Shown here piece by piece: positions 53,079-62,270 of a stretch of DNA of 64,000 nucleotides. Within the stretch, counting starts at the first letter, position 1, and each line of letters opens with the position of its first letter. Source of the stretch: Rudaea cellulosilytica DSM 22992. GTDB lineage: Bacteria > Pseudomonadota > Gammaproteobacteria > Xanthomonadales > Rhodanobacteraceae. The notes beneath the pieces are model-generated. The model worked only from the letters and a program-made list of their open reading frames with translations, had not been told where the DNA came from and did not search any database. Made by a program: the position numbers and the translations under genes. Location of the stretch: the NCBI RefSeq assembly GCF_000378125.1, contig NZ_KB899241.1:221092-285091 (forward strand), given 5' to 3'.

Positions 53079-54872
53079 CTACGGCGTCCCCACCGCCCGC
53101 GCCTCGGTTTGCGCGGCTTCGAGCGACGCGCTGACACGGCGGTGTTCGCGCAGCAAGGCCGGCGGGGTGCGTGCGCCGAACGAGGCGAGATATTCGCCGA
53201 TGTTCTCGTATTCGGCCTGCCAACCTTCGAGATCAACGTCGAGCAGTTCGTCGAGCTTGGCGCGCGACAGGTCGAGACCGGCGAGGTTGAGGTCTTCCGC
53301 ATGCGGCAGGTTGCCGATCGGCGTAGCCAATGCGTCCTCGCTGCCGGCACAGCGGCCGAGGATCCACTCGAGCACGCGCATGTTGTCGCCGAAGCCGGGC
53401 CAGAGGAACTTGCCATCCTCGCCCTTGCGGAACCAGTTGACGTGGAAGATCTTCGGCAGCTTCGCGCCGGGCTGGTCGAACGACAGCCAGTGGCCGAAGT
53501 AGTCGGCGAAGTTGTAGCCGCAGAACGGCTTCATCGCCATCGAGTCGCGACGCAGTACACCGACCGCGCCGGTCGCCGCGGCCGTGGTTTCCGAGCCCAT
53601 CGCCGCACCGGCGAGTACGCCGTGGGTCCAGTCGCGTGCCTCGAACACGAGCGGCAGCAGGTGCTCGCGGCGGCCGCCGAAAATGATCGCCGAGATCGGC
53701 ACGCCCTGCGCGTCCTCGGCGTGCGGCGAGAAGCTCGCGCACTGCTTGGCCGCAACGGTGAAGCGCGAGTTCGGATGCGCCGCGGGGCCACCGGCCGGCT
53801 TGCCGTTCGCGATCGTCACCTCACGGCCCTGCCAGTCCTTGACCGGCACGCCGGGCAGACCTTCCCACCACGGATCATTGTTCGCATCGACCGCGACGTT
53901 GGTGAAGATCGTGTCGTGGTCGAGCATCGCCAGCGCGTTCGGATTCGTCTTCGCACTCGTGCCCGGCGCGACGCCGAAGAAGCCCGCCTCCGGATTGATC
54001 GCCCACAGGCGGCCGTCCGCGCCGGGTTTCATCCAGCAGATGTCGTCGCCGACCGTCCACACCTTCCAGCCGGCCTTGCGGTAGCTCTCGGGCGGAATCA
54101 GCATCGCGAGATTGGTCTTGCCGCAAGCGGATGGGAACGCCGCGGCGATGTAACGCGTCTCGCCCTGCGGATTCTGTACGCCGACGATGAGCATGTGTTC
54201 GGCCAGCCAGCCTTCCTCGCGCGCCTGCGCCGAGGCGATGCGCAGCGCATGGCACTTCTTGCCAAGCAGCGCGTTGCCGCCGTAGCCCGAGCCGATCGAT
54301 TTGATCGAAAGCTCGGCGGGGAAGTGCATGATGAAGCGCTTGTCGGGATCGAGCTCGCCGGTCGAATGCAGGCCTTTGACAAACGTCGCCTCGCGCTCGA
54401 TGCGTGCCAGCGCGGCCGCGCCCATGCGCGTCATGATGCGCATGTTGGCGACGACGTAGGGGCTGTCGGTGATCTCGACGCCGCAGCGCGACAGCGGCGA
54501 ATCGATTGGCCCCATGCAATATGGAATCACGTACAGCGTACGGCCCCGCATGCAGCCGGCGAACAGCGCGTCGATCTTCGCGTGCGCCTCGGCCGGAGCC
54601 ATCCAGTGATTGTTCGGGCCCGCATCGTCGCGGTTCTCGGTGCAGACGAACGTGAGGTGCTCGACGCGCGCGACGTCGGATGGATCGGAGCGGTGCAGAT
54701 AGCAACCCGGATGGGTTTCCTGGTTCAACGCGACGAGGTCGCCGCGCTTCTGCATCAGCTCGACGAGGGCGGCGTATTCCGCGTCGCTGCCGTCGCACCA
54801 GTGGATGTTGTCCGGCTGCGTCAACGCCGCGACTTCCCCGACCCAGCGGTCGAGTGCTTCAAGCTTGCTCAT
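53079..54872 (-). CDS. pckG: Phosphoenolpyruvate carboxykinase (GTP)
   Basis: A 597-residue GTP-dependent carboxykinase (about 600 in the family) that converts oxaloacetate to PEP for gluconeogenesis in the cytoplasm. Conserved parts: RTLYVIPYCMGP, SPYVVANMRIMTRMG, the P-loop AFPSACGKTNLAMLIPP, the metal-binding GDDICWMKPG and NPEAGFFGVAPGTS. ATG 54872 follows GGAGAG; a frame opening 60 bases upstream is leader. A TetR-family gene lies 90 bp upstream on the same strand. Confidence 0.96.
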   Translation of the reverse strand: MSKLEALDRWVGEVAALTQPDNIHWCDGSDAEYAALVELMQKRGDLVALNQETHPGCYLHRSDPSDVARVEHLTFVCTENRDDAGPNNHWMAPAEAHAKIDALFAGCMRGRTLYVIPYCMGPIDSPLSRCGVEITDSPYVVANMRIMTRMGAAALARIEREATFVKGLHSTGELDPDKRFIMHFPAELSIKSIGSGYGGNALLGKKCHALRIASAQAREEGWLAEHMLIVGVQNPQGETRYIAAAFPSACGKTNLAMLIPPESYRKAGWKVWTVGDDICWMKPGADGRLWAINPEAGFFGVAPGTSAKTNPNALAMLDHDTIFTNVAVDANNDPWWEGLPGVPVKDWQGREVTIANGKPAGGPAAHPNSRFTVAAKQCASFSPHAEDAQGVPISAIIFGGRREHLLPLVFEARDWTHGVLAGAAMGSETTAAATGAVGVLRRDSMAMKPFCGYNFADYFGHWLSFDQPGAKLPKIFHVNWFRKGEDGKFLWPGFGDNMRVLEWILGRCAGSEDALATPIGNLPHAEDLNLAGLDLSRAKLDELLDVDLEGWQAEYENIGEYLASFGARTPPALLREHRRVSASLEAAQTEARAVGTP

Positions 54873-54962
54873 TTTCTCTCCAACCGGCCAGTGGCCGAAA
54901 AATAAAAACTGTATTTGTATATTTCTATCCATGCCTCCCGATGAGGGAAGGGATGGTTGACG

Positions 54963-55541
54963 CTATTGCGGAATCAGGGTCGACATCACGTGTTCGACGT
55001 ATTCCTCCAATTCTGTGTGATCGATGCGCGGCACGCCGAGCTGCAGCACGAGTTGCAGGAAGCCGACATAGGCCGCGTAGGTCAGCTGCGCGCGATGCAG
55101 CGCGTCGGTCGGCGACATGCCGACCTGGCGATAGGCCAGCTTGAGGAAGTCGAGCCGGCGCTGCGAGACGCGCTCCATCACCGGCTGCACGATCGGATGG
55201 TCGAGCGCGCGCAGCAGCGCCGAGTAGATGCCGTGCGTGCGCGCCTCGCGGCCGGTGCGGCGAAACAGTTCACGCAGGCGTTCGCGCGGATTCTCGATCG
55301 CGGCGATCTGGTCCATCGCCTCGTCGGCATGCGCTTCCCAGTTCTGCAACGCGGCCTTGAGCAAGGCTTCGCGCGTGGCGAAGTGCCAGTAGAAGCTGCC
55401 CTTGGTCACGCTGAGGCGGCGCGCGAGCGGCTCGACCGCAAGCGCGGGCACGCCTTGCTCGGCGATCAGGTCCAGCGCACCGGCTTCCCAGTCGGCGGCG
55501 GACAGACGCGAGCGTTCGGCTTTCTCGGCGGCTTGCAACAT
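54963..55541 (-). CDS. TetR-family transcriptional regulator
   Basis: A 192-residue repressor-type protein. The N-terminal helix-turn-helix is AVEPLARRLSVTKGSFYWHFATREALLKAAL; the rest is the all-helical ligand-binding domain. ATG 55541 is preferred over a frame opening 129 bases upstream through the promoter region. It is divergent from an alpha/beta hydrolase and fadE, with a palindrome between them, so it probably represses itself and those genes in response to an acyl compound (inference from context). Confidence 0.9.
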   Translation of the reverse strand: MLQAAEKAERSRLSAADWEAGALDLIAEQGVPALAVEPLARRLSVTKGSFYWHFATREALLKAALQNWEAHADEAMDQIAAIENPRERLRELFRRTGREARTHGIYSALLRALDHPIVQPVMERVSQRRLDFLKLAYRQVGMSPTDALHRAQLTYAAYVGFLQLVLQLGVPRIDHTELEEYVEHVMSTLIPQ

Positions 55542-55644
55542 GCCTGCATGGTAGCGGCTGGGGCGCGCAGGCGTAAGGGTCTGTGATGCTGCGTCGCAGC
55601 AGTAAACGTTTACAAGCCTTTGTTCGTCAACTGGTTTTTGTTCA

Positions 55645-55696
55645 ATACGCAAGCGTATTGACAGTATCAAAATCCAACTACATACTGCGGCGTATG
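55645..55696 (+). promoter_or_regulatory. Divergent operator and promoter of the hydrolase gene
   Basis: A perfect 14-bp palindrome ATACGCAAGCGTAT (55645-55658) overlaps the first base of TTGACA (55658-55663); a CATACT (55681-55686) 17 bp later can serve as -10. A second palindrome, CATAC TGCGGC GTATG (55681-55696), covers the -10 and the ATG. Both share GCGTAT half-sites, as expected for a TetR dimer. The predicted start of transcription falls on or within two bases of the ATG at 55694. Confidence 0.6.
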
Positions 55697-56614
55697 GTAA
55701 CTGTCGCCGCGAATTTGTCTTCAGCCTTTCCCGACGTGACTCGCCGGGAAGAAACGCTGACCGCGCAGGATGGTGTCACGCTGGCGATCGAGCATTTCGG
55801 CGACGGAAAAAATCCCGCGGTCGTCTTCGCCCATGGCTTCGGCCAGACCCGCCATGCCTGGGACGGCACTGCCAGCGCGCTCGCGCGGGCCGGCTGGCAT
55901 ACCGTGACCGCTGACGCGCGCGGTCACGGCGACAGCGACCGGCGCGGCGACGGCAACTATCACTACGACCAGTTCGTCGACGACCTCGTTCGAGTCGCCC
56001 GCGGCAGCGGCGAAACACCCGTGCTCGTCGGCGCATCGATGGGCGGATTGCTCGGTCTCGCCGCGCAGGCGTTGCACGCACCGTTTAGCGCGCTCGTGCT
56101 CGTCGACATCACGCCGCGCTGGGAAACCGCCGGTGTCGAACGTATCCTCGCCTTTATGCGCGCTCATCCTGATGGCTTTTCCTCGTACAACGAAGTGGCC
56201 GACGAAATCGCACGCTATCTGCCGCATCGTGCTGAGCGCAAATCCGAGGCGAGCCTGGGCCAGTTGCTCGTGCGTGACGACCGCGGCCGCCTGCGCTGGC
56301 ACTGGGACCCGCGCATGCTCGACTTCGCCACGCGCGATGCCGAAACCCTGCAGCGCGACCTGCTTGCGGCCGCAGCCACGATCCGCGTGCCGATACTGCT
56401 CGTGAGCGGCGCGCGCAGCGACGTCGTTTCGGCGGAGACGATCGCCGAATTTCTCGCCCATGTTCCACACGCGCGCCATGTGCGCCTCGCCGATGCGACG
56501 CATATGGTCGCGGGCGATGCCAACGATACGTTCACACGAGTCGTGCTGGAATTCGTGCAAACGCTCCAATCGGAAGCCGCACCATCGAACGTCCGCAGTC
56601 AACGCGGGCAATGA
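55694..56614 (+). CDS. Alpha/beta hydrolase
   Basis: A 306-residue hydrolase. VVFAHGFGQTRHAWDG is the oxyanion strand, the nucleophile elbow is VGASMGGLLGLAA (GxSxG), the acid is in LLVSGARSDVVS and the His in DATHMVAGDAND. No signal peptide. It may act on an ester or thioester in lipid metabolism, given the downstream fadE (44 bp) and the TetR control. MVTVAA is the first in-frame ATG after the promoter. Confidence 0.85.
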   Translation: MVTVAANLSSAFPDVTRREETLTAQDGVTLAIEHFGDGKNPAVVFAHGFGQTRHAWDGTASALARAGWHTVTADARGHGDSDRRGDGNYHYDQFVDDLVRVARGSGETPVLVGASMGGLLGLAAQALHAPFSALVLVDITPRWETAGVERILAFMRAHPDGFSSYNEVADEIARYLPHRAERKSEASLGQLLVRDDRGRLRWHWDPRMLDFATRDAETLQRDLLAAAATIRVPILLVSGARSDVVSAETIAEFLAHVPHARHVRLADATHMVAGDANDTFTRVVLEFVQTLQSEAAPSNVRSQRGQ

Positions 56615-56658
56615 TTGCAACCACAAATCGTTCCAGCATCGTTTGAGAGGTTAGTCGC

Positions 56659-59121
56659 ATGAATTGGTTTCCCCTGCTCGCCGCTCTCGCCGCTTCGCTG
56701 GCCTGCGCATATTTCCGCAGCAACCTGCGCGCGTGGACGATCGCAGGCTTCGCCGCAATCCTTGCCGTCGGCGTGCTCGCCGGCAGTCACTGGCTCGCGA
56801 TCGCGCTGACCGCGCTCGCCTTCGGCCTGCTCAGCGTGCCGCTCAACCTCGACGACTTCCGCCGCAAGAAAATCACCGCACCGCTGCTCGGCGTGTACCA
56901 GAAGATCACGCCACAGATCTCGGCCACCGAACGCACCGCGCTCGAAGCGGGCACGGTCGGTTTCGAGGGCGAGCTGTTCAGCGGCAAGCCCGACTGGTCG
57001 AAATTGCTCAAACAGCCGGTGCCCGAACTGTCGATCGAGGAAAAGGCGTTCCTCGACGGTCCAGTCGAGGAGCTGTGCCGCATGGCCGATGACTGGCAGA
57101 TCACGCACGAGCTCGCCGACCTGCCGCCCGAGATCTGGGATTTCGCCAAGAAGAAGAAATTCTTCGGCATGATCATCCCCAAGCAATACGGCGGCCTCGA
57201 GTTCTCCGCACTCGCGCAATCGGCCGTGCTGCAAAAGCTGATGGGCGCCTCGGCCTCGTTGTCGGTGACGGTCGGCGTACCCAACTCGCTCGGCCCCGGC
57301 GAACTGCTGCTGCACTACGGCACTCAGGAACAGCGCGACTACTACCTGCCGCGCCTCGCCGACGGCCGCGAGGTGCCGTGCTTCGCGCTGACCGGCCCGA
57401 CTGCGGGCTCCGACGCGACTTCGATCCCCGACTATGGCATCGTCTGCAAAGGCGACTGGCACGGCGCGCAGGTGCTCGGCGTGCGTCTGACCTTCGACAA
57501 GCGCTACATCACGCTCGCCCCGGTCGCTACGCTGATCGGCCTCGCCTTCCAGATGCACGATCCCGAGCATCTGCTCGGCGACAAGGAACATATCGGCATC
57601 ACGCTCGCGTTGATTCCGCGCGATACCAAGGGCCTCGAAGTCGGCCGCCGCCACTTCCCGCTCAACGGCGCGTTCCAGAACGGACCCGTGCGTGGCCACG
57701 ACATCTTCATCCCGCTCGCGCAATTGATCGGCGGCGCCGACATGGCCGGCCAGGGCTGGCGCATGCTGGTCGAGTGTCTCTCTGTGGGTCGCGCCGTCAC
57801 CCTGCCGTCGAACGCTGCGGGCGGCTCGCGCTCGGGCGCGATCGCGACCGGCGCCTACGCGCGCCTGCGCAAACAATTCGGCATGGCGATCGGCCGTTTC
57901 GAAGGCGTCGAGGAAGCGCTCGCGCGCATCGGCGGTTACACCTATGCAATCACCGCGCTGTCGCGCGCCACGGCCGCGGCGGTCGATCGCGGCGAAAAGC
58001 CGGCGGTGCCCTCGGCAATCGCCAAGTATCACTGCACCGAACTGTCGCGCGAAGTCGCGCGCGACGTGATCGACATCCACGGCGGCAAGGGCGTGCAGCT
58101 CGGCCCGAACAACTACGCCGGCCGCGGCTGGCAGACCGTGCCGATCTCGATCACCGTCGAGGGCGCGAACATCATGACGAGAAGTCTCATGATTTTCGGC
58201 CAGGGCGCGATCCGCTGCCATCCGCACGTGCTCAAGGAGATGCAGGCCGCGCAGATTCCCGACTATGCCACGCGCTTGCGCGCGTTCGACCGCGAGCTGT
58301 TCGCACACATCGGTTTCGCCGTCTCGAACGCGGCGCGCAGCCTCGTGCTCGGGCTCACGTTCGCCAAGATCGGCAACGCGCCGGGCGACAAGTACACGAA
58401 GCGCTACTACCGCAAGCTCAACCGCTACGCAGCCAACCTCGCCCTCGTCGCCGACACCGCGATGCTGCTGCTCGGCGGCAAGCTCAAGTTCAAGGAATCG
58501 CTGTCCGCGCGCCTCGGCGATGTGCTGTCGAACTTGTACATCGCCAGCGCCATGCTCAAGCGCTACGAGGACCAAGGCCGCCCGGTCGCCGACCAGCCAT
58601 TGCTCGCGTGGGCGTTCCACGACTGCGCGTACCGCATGCAGAACGCGCTCGACGGCGTGCTGCGCAACTTTCCTATTCGTCCGGCTGCTTGGTTGTTGAG
58701 AGCGCTCGTGTTTCCGTTCGGCCGCCGCGAAGTGCCGCCGTCGGATCGCCTCGGCCATCGCGTCGCGGCGATCCTGATGGCGCCGAACGAAGCGCGCGAG
58801 CGCCTCGGCGAATGGGCTTACCTGACGCCGAACGCGAACAACGTGATCGGCCGCATGAACGCGCTGCTGCCCGACGTCATCGCCGCCGAGCCGATCGAGC
58901 GCAAGTTCTCCAAGGCACGCGGCCAGCTCACGAGTCTCGATGCCGCCGCGCAACTCGCCGAAGCCGAGCAGCTCGGCGCGATCACCGCAGACGAGCGCAA
59001 ACTGCTCGAGCGCGTGCGCGCAGCGATAGCCGAGTTCATTGCGGTGGACGACTTCGATCCGGCCGAGCTGCAGTCGGCGGTGAAGCACTCCAGGCCACCG
59101 ACGCTGCGCAGCGTGGCGTAG
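56659..59121 (+). CDS. fadE: Acyl-CoA dehydrogenase FadE
   Basis: An 820-residue long acyl-CoA dehydrogenase of the FadE type (E. coli 814), the first oxidation step of fatty-acid beta-oxidation. Two N-terminal hydrophobic helices (LLAALAASLACAYF and IAGFAAILAVGVLAGSHWLAIALTALAFGLL) suggest membrane association. The dehydrogenase core has IPKQYGGLEFS, CFALTGPTAGSDATSIPD, the FAD-binding RKQFGMAIGRFEGVEEALA and HGGKGVQLGPNN, followed by the FadE-specific C-terminal domain (DUF1974). It lies behind the TetR-controlled hydrolase, as in acyl-responsive operons. Confidence 0.95.
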   Translation: MNWFPLLAALAASLACAYFRSNLRAWTIAGFAAILAVGVLAGSHWLAIALTALAFGLLSVPLNLDDFRRKKITAPLLGVYQKITPQISATERTALEAGTVGFEGELFSGKPDWSKLLKQPVPELSIEEKAFLDGPVEELCRMADDWQITHELADLPPEIWDFAKKKKFFGMIIPKQYGGLEFSALAQSAVLQKLMGASASLSVTVGVPNSLGPGELLLHYGTQEQRDYYLPRLADGREVPCFALTGPTAGSDATSIPDYGIVCKGDWHGAQVLGVRLTFDKRYITLAPVATLIGLAFQMHDPEHLLGDKEHIGITLALIPRDTKGLEVGRRHFPLNGAFQNGPVRGHDIFIPLAQLIGGADMAGQGWRMLVECLSVGRAVTLPSNAAGGSRSGAIATGAYARLRKQFGMAIGRFEGVEEALARIGGYTYAITALSRATAAAVDRGEKPAVPSAIAKYHCTELSREVARDVIDIHGGKGVQLGPNNYAGRGWQTVPISITVEGANIMTRSLMIFGQGAIRCHPHVLKEMQAAQIPDYATRLRAFDRELFAHIGFAVSNAARSLVLGLTFAKIGNAPGDKYTKRYYRKLNRYAANLALVADTAMLLLGGKLKFKESLSARLGDVLSNLYIASAMLKRYEDQGRPVADQPLLAWAFHDCAYRMQNALDGVLRNFPIRPAAWLLRALVFPFGRREVPPSDRLGHRVAAILMAPNEARERLGEWAYLTPNANNVIGRMNALLPDVIAAEPIERKFSKARGQLTSLDAAAQLAEAEQLGAITADERKLLERVRAAIAEFIAVDDFDPAELQSAVKHSRPPTLRSVA

Positions 59122-59134
59122 AACTTTTGGCGCG

Positions 59135-59157
59135 TCATCCCGCAACGGCGGGAATGA
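59135..59157. repeat. Short REP-like hairpin
   Basis: TCATCCCGC and GCGGGAATGA flank AACG with one bulged base. It resembles the hairpin at 23759, and lies between fadE and the thioesterase-like gene. Confidence 0.5.
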
Positions 59158-59160
59158 TGC

Positions 59161-59640
59161 GTGGAAAAACTCATGCCCGCGTCGCCTCTCAAACTCTTCC
59201 GCCTGCTCGGTCGCACCGCGGCCGGACGCTGGACGTTCAGCCGCATCATTTGCGCTAAGGCGCCTTACTTCGCTTCGATCGCACCGCTGATCGAGGCGCT
59301 CGCGCCGGGCCGCTGCGTCGTCACGCTGCGCGATCGCCGCCGCGTGCGCAACCACATCGGCACCGTGCACGCGATCGCAATGTGCAACGCCGCCGAACTT
59401 GCCGGCGGCCTCGCCACCGACGTGACGATCGCGCCGGGCCAACGCTGGATTCCAAAGGGCATGAGCGTGCGCTACCTGAAAAAAGCGCGCGGCACGCTGA
59501 CCGCGACAGCGCGCGTCGAAGCCCCACCGGCCGATGCGCCGGCGCAGGAAGCGCACGCGCTCGTCGAAGTGCGCGACGCAGCGAACGAAGTCGTCTTCGA
59601 CGCCGACATCACGATGTGGGTTTCGCCGCGTCGCGAATGA
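59161..59640 (+). CDS. DUF4442 hotdog-fold protein
   Basis: A 159-residue protein with the hotdog-fold features of DUF4442: an N-terminal helix (LFRLLGRTAAGRWTFSRIIC), VRNHIGTVHAIAMCNAAELAGG as the central helix, and GMSVRYLKKARGTLTATARV. These act on or bind acyl thioesters; a catalytic assignment is not secure. The start is either GTG 59161 or ATG 59173. It follows fadE by 39 bp and is likely in the same transcript. Confidence 0.75.
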   Translation: MEKLMPASPLKLFRLLGRTAAGRWTFSRIICAKAPYFASIAPLIEALAPGRCVVTLRDRRRVRNHIGTVHAIAMCNAAELAGGLATDVTIAPGQRWIPKGMSVRYLKKARGTLTATARVEAPPADAPAQEAHALVEVRDAANEVVFDADITMWVSPRRE

Positions 59641-59653
59641 GCAGCCTGCGATT

Positions 59654-60349
59654 TCAGAACGCCCAGGCAGCGCTCAGCAGCCAGCGCTGCCGCTGTTCGG
59701 GCGAAAGGCTCGGATAAGTGTAGTTGGCGCGATTGACCGCGACGCGCAGCAATTGCACGTCGACGCGATCGAACTTCGCGCCGACGCCAAGGCTGGCATC
59801 GAGCGTGCGATCGCGGTCACTATTGCGCGTGGAGTCTGTCTGCTGCACGCCGAAGTGGCCGAGCAGGCGCCAGCGCTCGTCCAGCGCATGCGCATAGTTG
59901 AATTCTAGATAAGTCGAACGTCGATGCCGGCCGAAATAGTTCGGCGCGCAGTACAGGCGCAGGTTCCAGTCCAGCGCGGAAAGGCCGACGAAGGTTTCGG
60001 CATAGTTCCAGAACGTGAAACCGCTGAAGATCGAATAGGTCGCGCCGATTTCCCAGCTCAATTGCGAAGTCAGCGCGTGCGCGTAACCCGCATCGACGAT
60101 CCACAACGGCTCCGCATGGCTTTCTCCGTACAGCCGTGTCTGTGCGACCTGGCCACCGAGATACCAGCCGCCGGCGCCATCGTAGTTGAACGCGGCCATG
60201 GCTGCGGGCCGGCCATCGTTTAGCGACACACCGCGGTAGATATAGTCGCTCGCCGCACCGACCTGTGCCGACCACTGTGCGTGCGCCGTACCGGCCAGCA
60301 GCAGGCTGCACGCACCGAGACGGCAGCGCAGGCGGCCGCTTTCCCTCAA
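59654..60349 (-). CDS. TorF-family outer-membrane porin-like protein
   Basis: A 231-residue exported protein of the TorF/TIGR02001 type. After a signal peptide (LGACSLLLAGTAHA) the mature part opens WSAQVGAASDYIYRGVSLNDGRPAAM, the diagnostic start of the family, and continues as barrel strands to a C-terminal AWAF. The TTG start at 60349 overlaps the stop of the subtilase gene (TTGA). It is last in the second ECF operon. Confidence 0.8.
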   Translation of the reverse strand: MRESGRLRCRLGACSLLLAGTAHAQWSAQVGAASDYIYRGVSLNDGRPAAMAAFNYDGAGGWYLGGQVAQTRLYGESHAEPLWIVDAGYAHALTSQLSWEIGATYSIFSGFTFWNYAETFVGLSALDWNLRLYCAPNYFGRHRRSTYLEFNYAHALDERWRLLGHFGVQQTDSTRNSDRDRTLDASLGVGAKFDRVDVQLLRVAVNRANYTYPSLSPEQRQRWLLSAAWAF

Positions 60350-61611
60350 CGCGACACGCGCGCCGTTCCTTCGCGGGACGAAAAGCAGTTCAGCGCCGGC
60401 GCGGCACGGCGCAAGGTCGCGCAGGCGTCGACGTAGCCTGCCGCACCATCGGGAGAATTCGCCGGAAATCGCGCCCATGCCGAGGATTGTCGCATGTCCG
60501 GCGTGCGCTCCAGCTGGCCTGCGAGCGCGAGCATGCCAGCGACCTGGGCCGCGGCGAACGAGGAACCGGAAACGAAGTTCCAGCGCGCACCCGGCGCCGG
60601 CGCTGGCACGTCGTCGGCCGGTGCAGACAGGACGGCAGCGCCCGCGCCGACGCGATCGGACACGGCGAGCACGCCCGCATGCGAGGCCGGGAACCCGCCA
60701 CCCGGAGCGCGTGCATCGACCGCGCCGACGATGATCGCACCGCGTTCGCCCGCCGCGTCGATCAGGCGCGCGAGCAGGCGATCATCCGGACCGGAAAGGC
60801 TCAGATTGATCACTTGCGCATCCGCCGCGATCGCGGCCTGCAATGCCTGGGCAAGAGTGAAGCTACTGCACAGCGTCGCCGCTGCCGATTCCTCCCAGCA
60901 GGCGCGCAGTGCAAGCAGTTTCGCCTGCGGCGCGATGCCGACTACGCCCGCGCCGCGGTCCGCGTGCGCACCGATGATGCCGGCCACGGCGGTGCCGTGC
61001 GCCTCGGCGACGTGCTCGCGCGCATCGACGAAGTTACGCTCGATCTCGATACGCCCGGCGAGATCCGGATGCGTGGCATCGACGCCGCTGTCGATCACCG
61101 CGACGCGCACGCCGCGACCGGTGCTGACTTTGTGCAAGTCGTCGAGCTGCCAAAGGCGCGCGCTCGGCTGCAGCGAGTACAGCGAGGCCTTCGCCGCCGT
61201 GGGCGGTTCGATGGAGGTGCCGAGTGCGCGGAAGCGTTGCACCGGCTGCGCCCATTCGACGCGACTGTCGTTCGCTAGACGTTTGACGACCTCGTCGAGG
61301 TCGGCGCCGGCCGGCACGCGCAGCACATAGCAGTCCACGCCAATCGCCGGCATCGGCCAGCCCGACAGCACGGCCAGGCCCTGTGCGCGGGCGACGCCGT
61401 CGGCGATGCGTCGGCGCGCCGCGCGGCCCGCATCGTCGGCATAACCGCCGCCGTAGTTCGCGCCGGAGCGATAGTGCGGCGGCGGCAGGCGCAGCATCAC
61501 GAGGATCTCGCGCGACGCGTCGGCCGGCGCAGGTGTCTCGTCCGCCGCGGCGACCATGCCCGCGAAGGCCAGCGCGAACAGCAGAGCAACTCTGGCCACG
61601 CAGCGTTTCAA
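60346..61611 (-). CDS. S8 family serine peptidase (subtilase)
   Basis: A 421-residue exported subtilisin-like protease. Signal peptide VARVALLFALAFAGMVAAA. A propeptide-like I9 segment (DCYVLRVPAGADLDEVVKRLANDSRVEWAQPVQ) precedes the catalytic domain, which has Asp in VAVIDSGVDATHPDL, His in AHGTAVAGIIGAH and Ser in GSSFAAAQVAGMLAL, with the Asn in INLSLSGP. It is a single-domain periplasmic or secreted protease. The TTG start (61611) overlaps the anti-sigma stop; GTG 61599 is an alternative. Confidence 0.92.
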   Translation of the reverse strand: MKRCVARVALLFALAFAGMVAAADETPAPADASREILVMLRLPPPHYRSGANYGGGYADDAGRAARRRIADGVARAQGLAVLSGWPMPAIGVDCYVLRVPAGADLDEVVKRLANDSRVEWAQPVQRFRALGTSIEPPTAAKASLYSLQPSARLWQLDDLHKVSTGRGVRVAVIDSGVDATHPDLAGRIEIERNFVDAREHVAEAHGTAVAGIIGAHADRGAGVVGIAPQAKLLALRACWEESAAATLCSSFTLAQALQAAIAADAQVINLSLSGPDDRLLARLIDAAGERGAIIVGAVDARAPGGGFPASHAGVLAVSDRVGAGAAVLSAPADDVPAPAPGARWNFVSGSSFAAAQVAGMLALAGQLERTPDMRQSSAWARFPANSPDGAAGYVDACATLRRAAPALNCFSSREGTARVSR

Positions 61612-62270
61612 TGCACTGCCTTCGCTTCGAGCGACTGCACGAGCAGCACCGATTTCTCCGCACGCAGCTGCTGCATGGCGGCCTCAAGCTTTTCCGGGGC
61701 GACGGCGAGGATGTAGGCGTCGGCCGCCGTCGGTCCATCGACGATGCGCGCACCGCTGGCGAGCAGCACGCGTCGCAATTCGGCCACCTCGGTGTGCGGC
61801 GCGAACGCGACGACGAGGCGCGCCGGGTCCTCCGCCGCAGGGCGCGACAGCGCGCGATACGTATGCGCTTCGTCCGCGGTCTGTACGCGCGTCGACGCGA
61901 GCACCACGACAAGAATAGAGATGGCGGCGGTCTGTGCCGCCAGCGCCCAACCGAGCCACGGCCGCGGCAATACATTCTCGCGCCAGGCCTGCAGCCGCGC
62001 GCGCCAGGACGGCGTGGCCCGCGCATGCGCAGGCAGGCGTGCACGCAGCGCGGCGAATGCGCGGTCGATATCGCGGCCGGGCAGCCCGACGTTGTTTGCT
62101 TCGCGCAACTGACGTTCCCACTCGAGTTCGCCTCGGCAGGCCGCGCAGGTCTGCAGATGTCCGTCGACGAGGCGGCTTTCGGCCTCATCCAGCGTTCCTG
62201 CGACAAACCAGGGCAGGAGGTCGCGCACCGCGAGGTGCGTGGAATCCAGATTGACGACTCGTGTGCTCAC
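61608..62270 (-). CDS. Anti-sigma factor with zinc-finger and propeptide-like domain
   Basis: A 220-residue anti-sigma factor. The N-terminal zf-HC2 motif is DGHLQTCAACRGELEWE (His, Cys, Cys). One transmembrane helix (ALAAQTAAISILVVVLAS) is at about residues 106-124. The periplasmic C-terminal 80 residues, PARLVVAFAPHTEVAELRRVLLASGARIVDGPTAADAYILAV to VLLVQSL, resemble an I9/subtilase-propeptide fold, similar to the segment in the neighbouring subtilase. The GTG start overlaps the sigma stop (GTGA). Confidence 0.83.
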   Translation of the reverse strand: MSTRVVNLDSTHLAVRDLLPWFVAGTLDEAESRLVDGHLQTCAACRGELEWERQLREANNVGLPGRDIDRAFAALRARLPAHARATPSWRARLQAWRENVLPRPWLGWALAAQTAAISILVVVLASTRVQTADEAHTYRALSRPAAEDPARLVVAFAPHTEVAELRRVLLASGARIVDGPTAADAYILAVAPEKLEAAMQQLRAEKSVLLVQSLEAKAVH

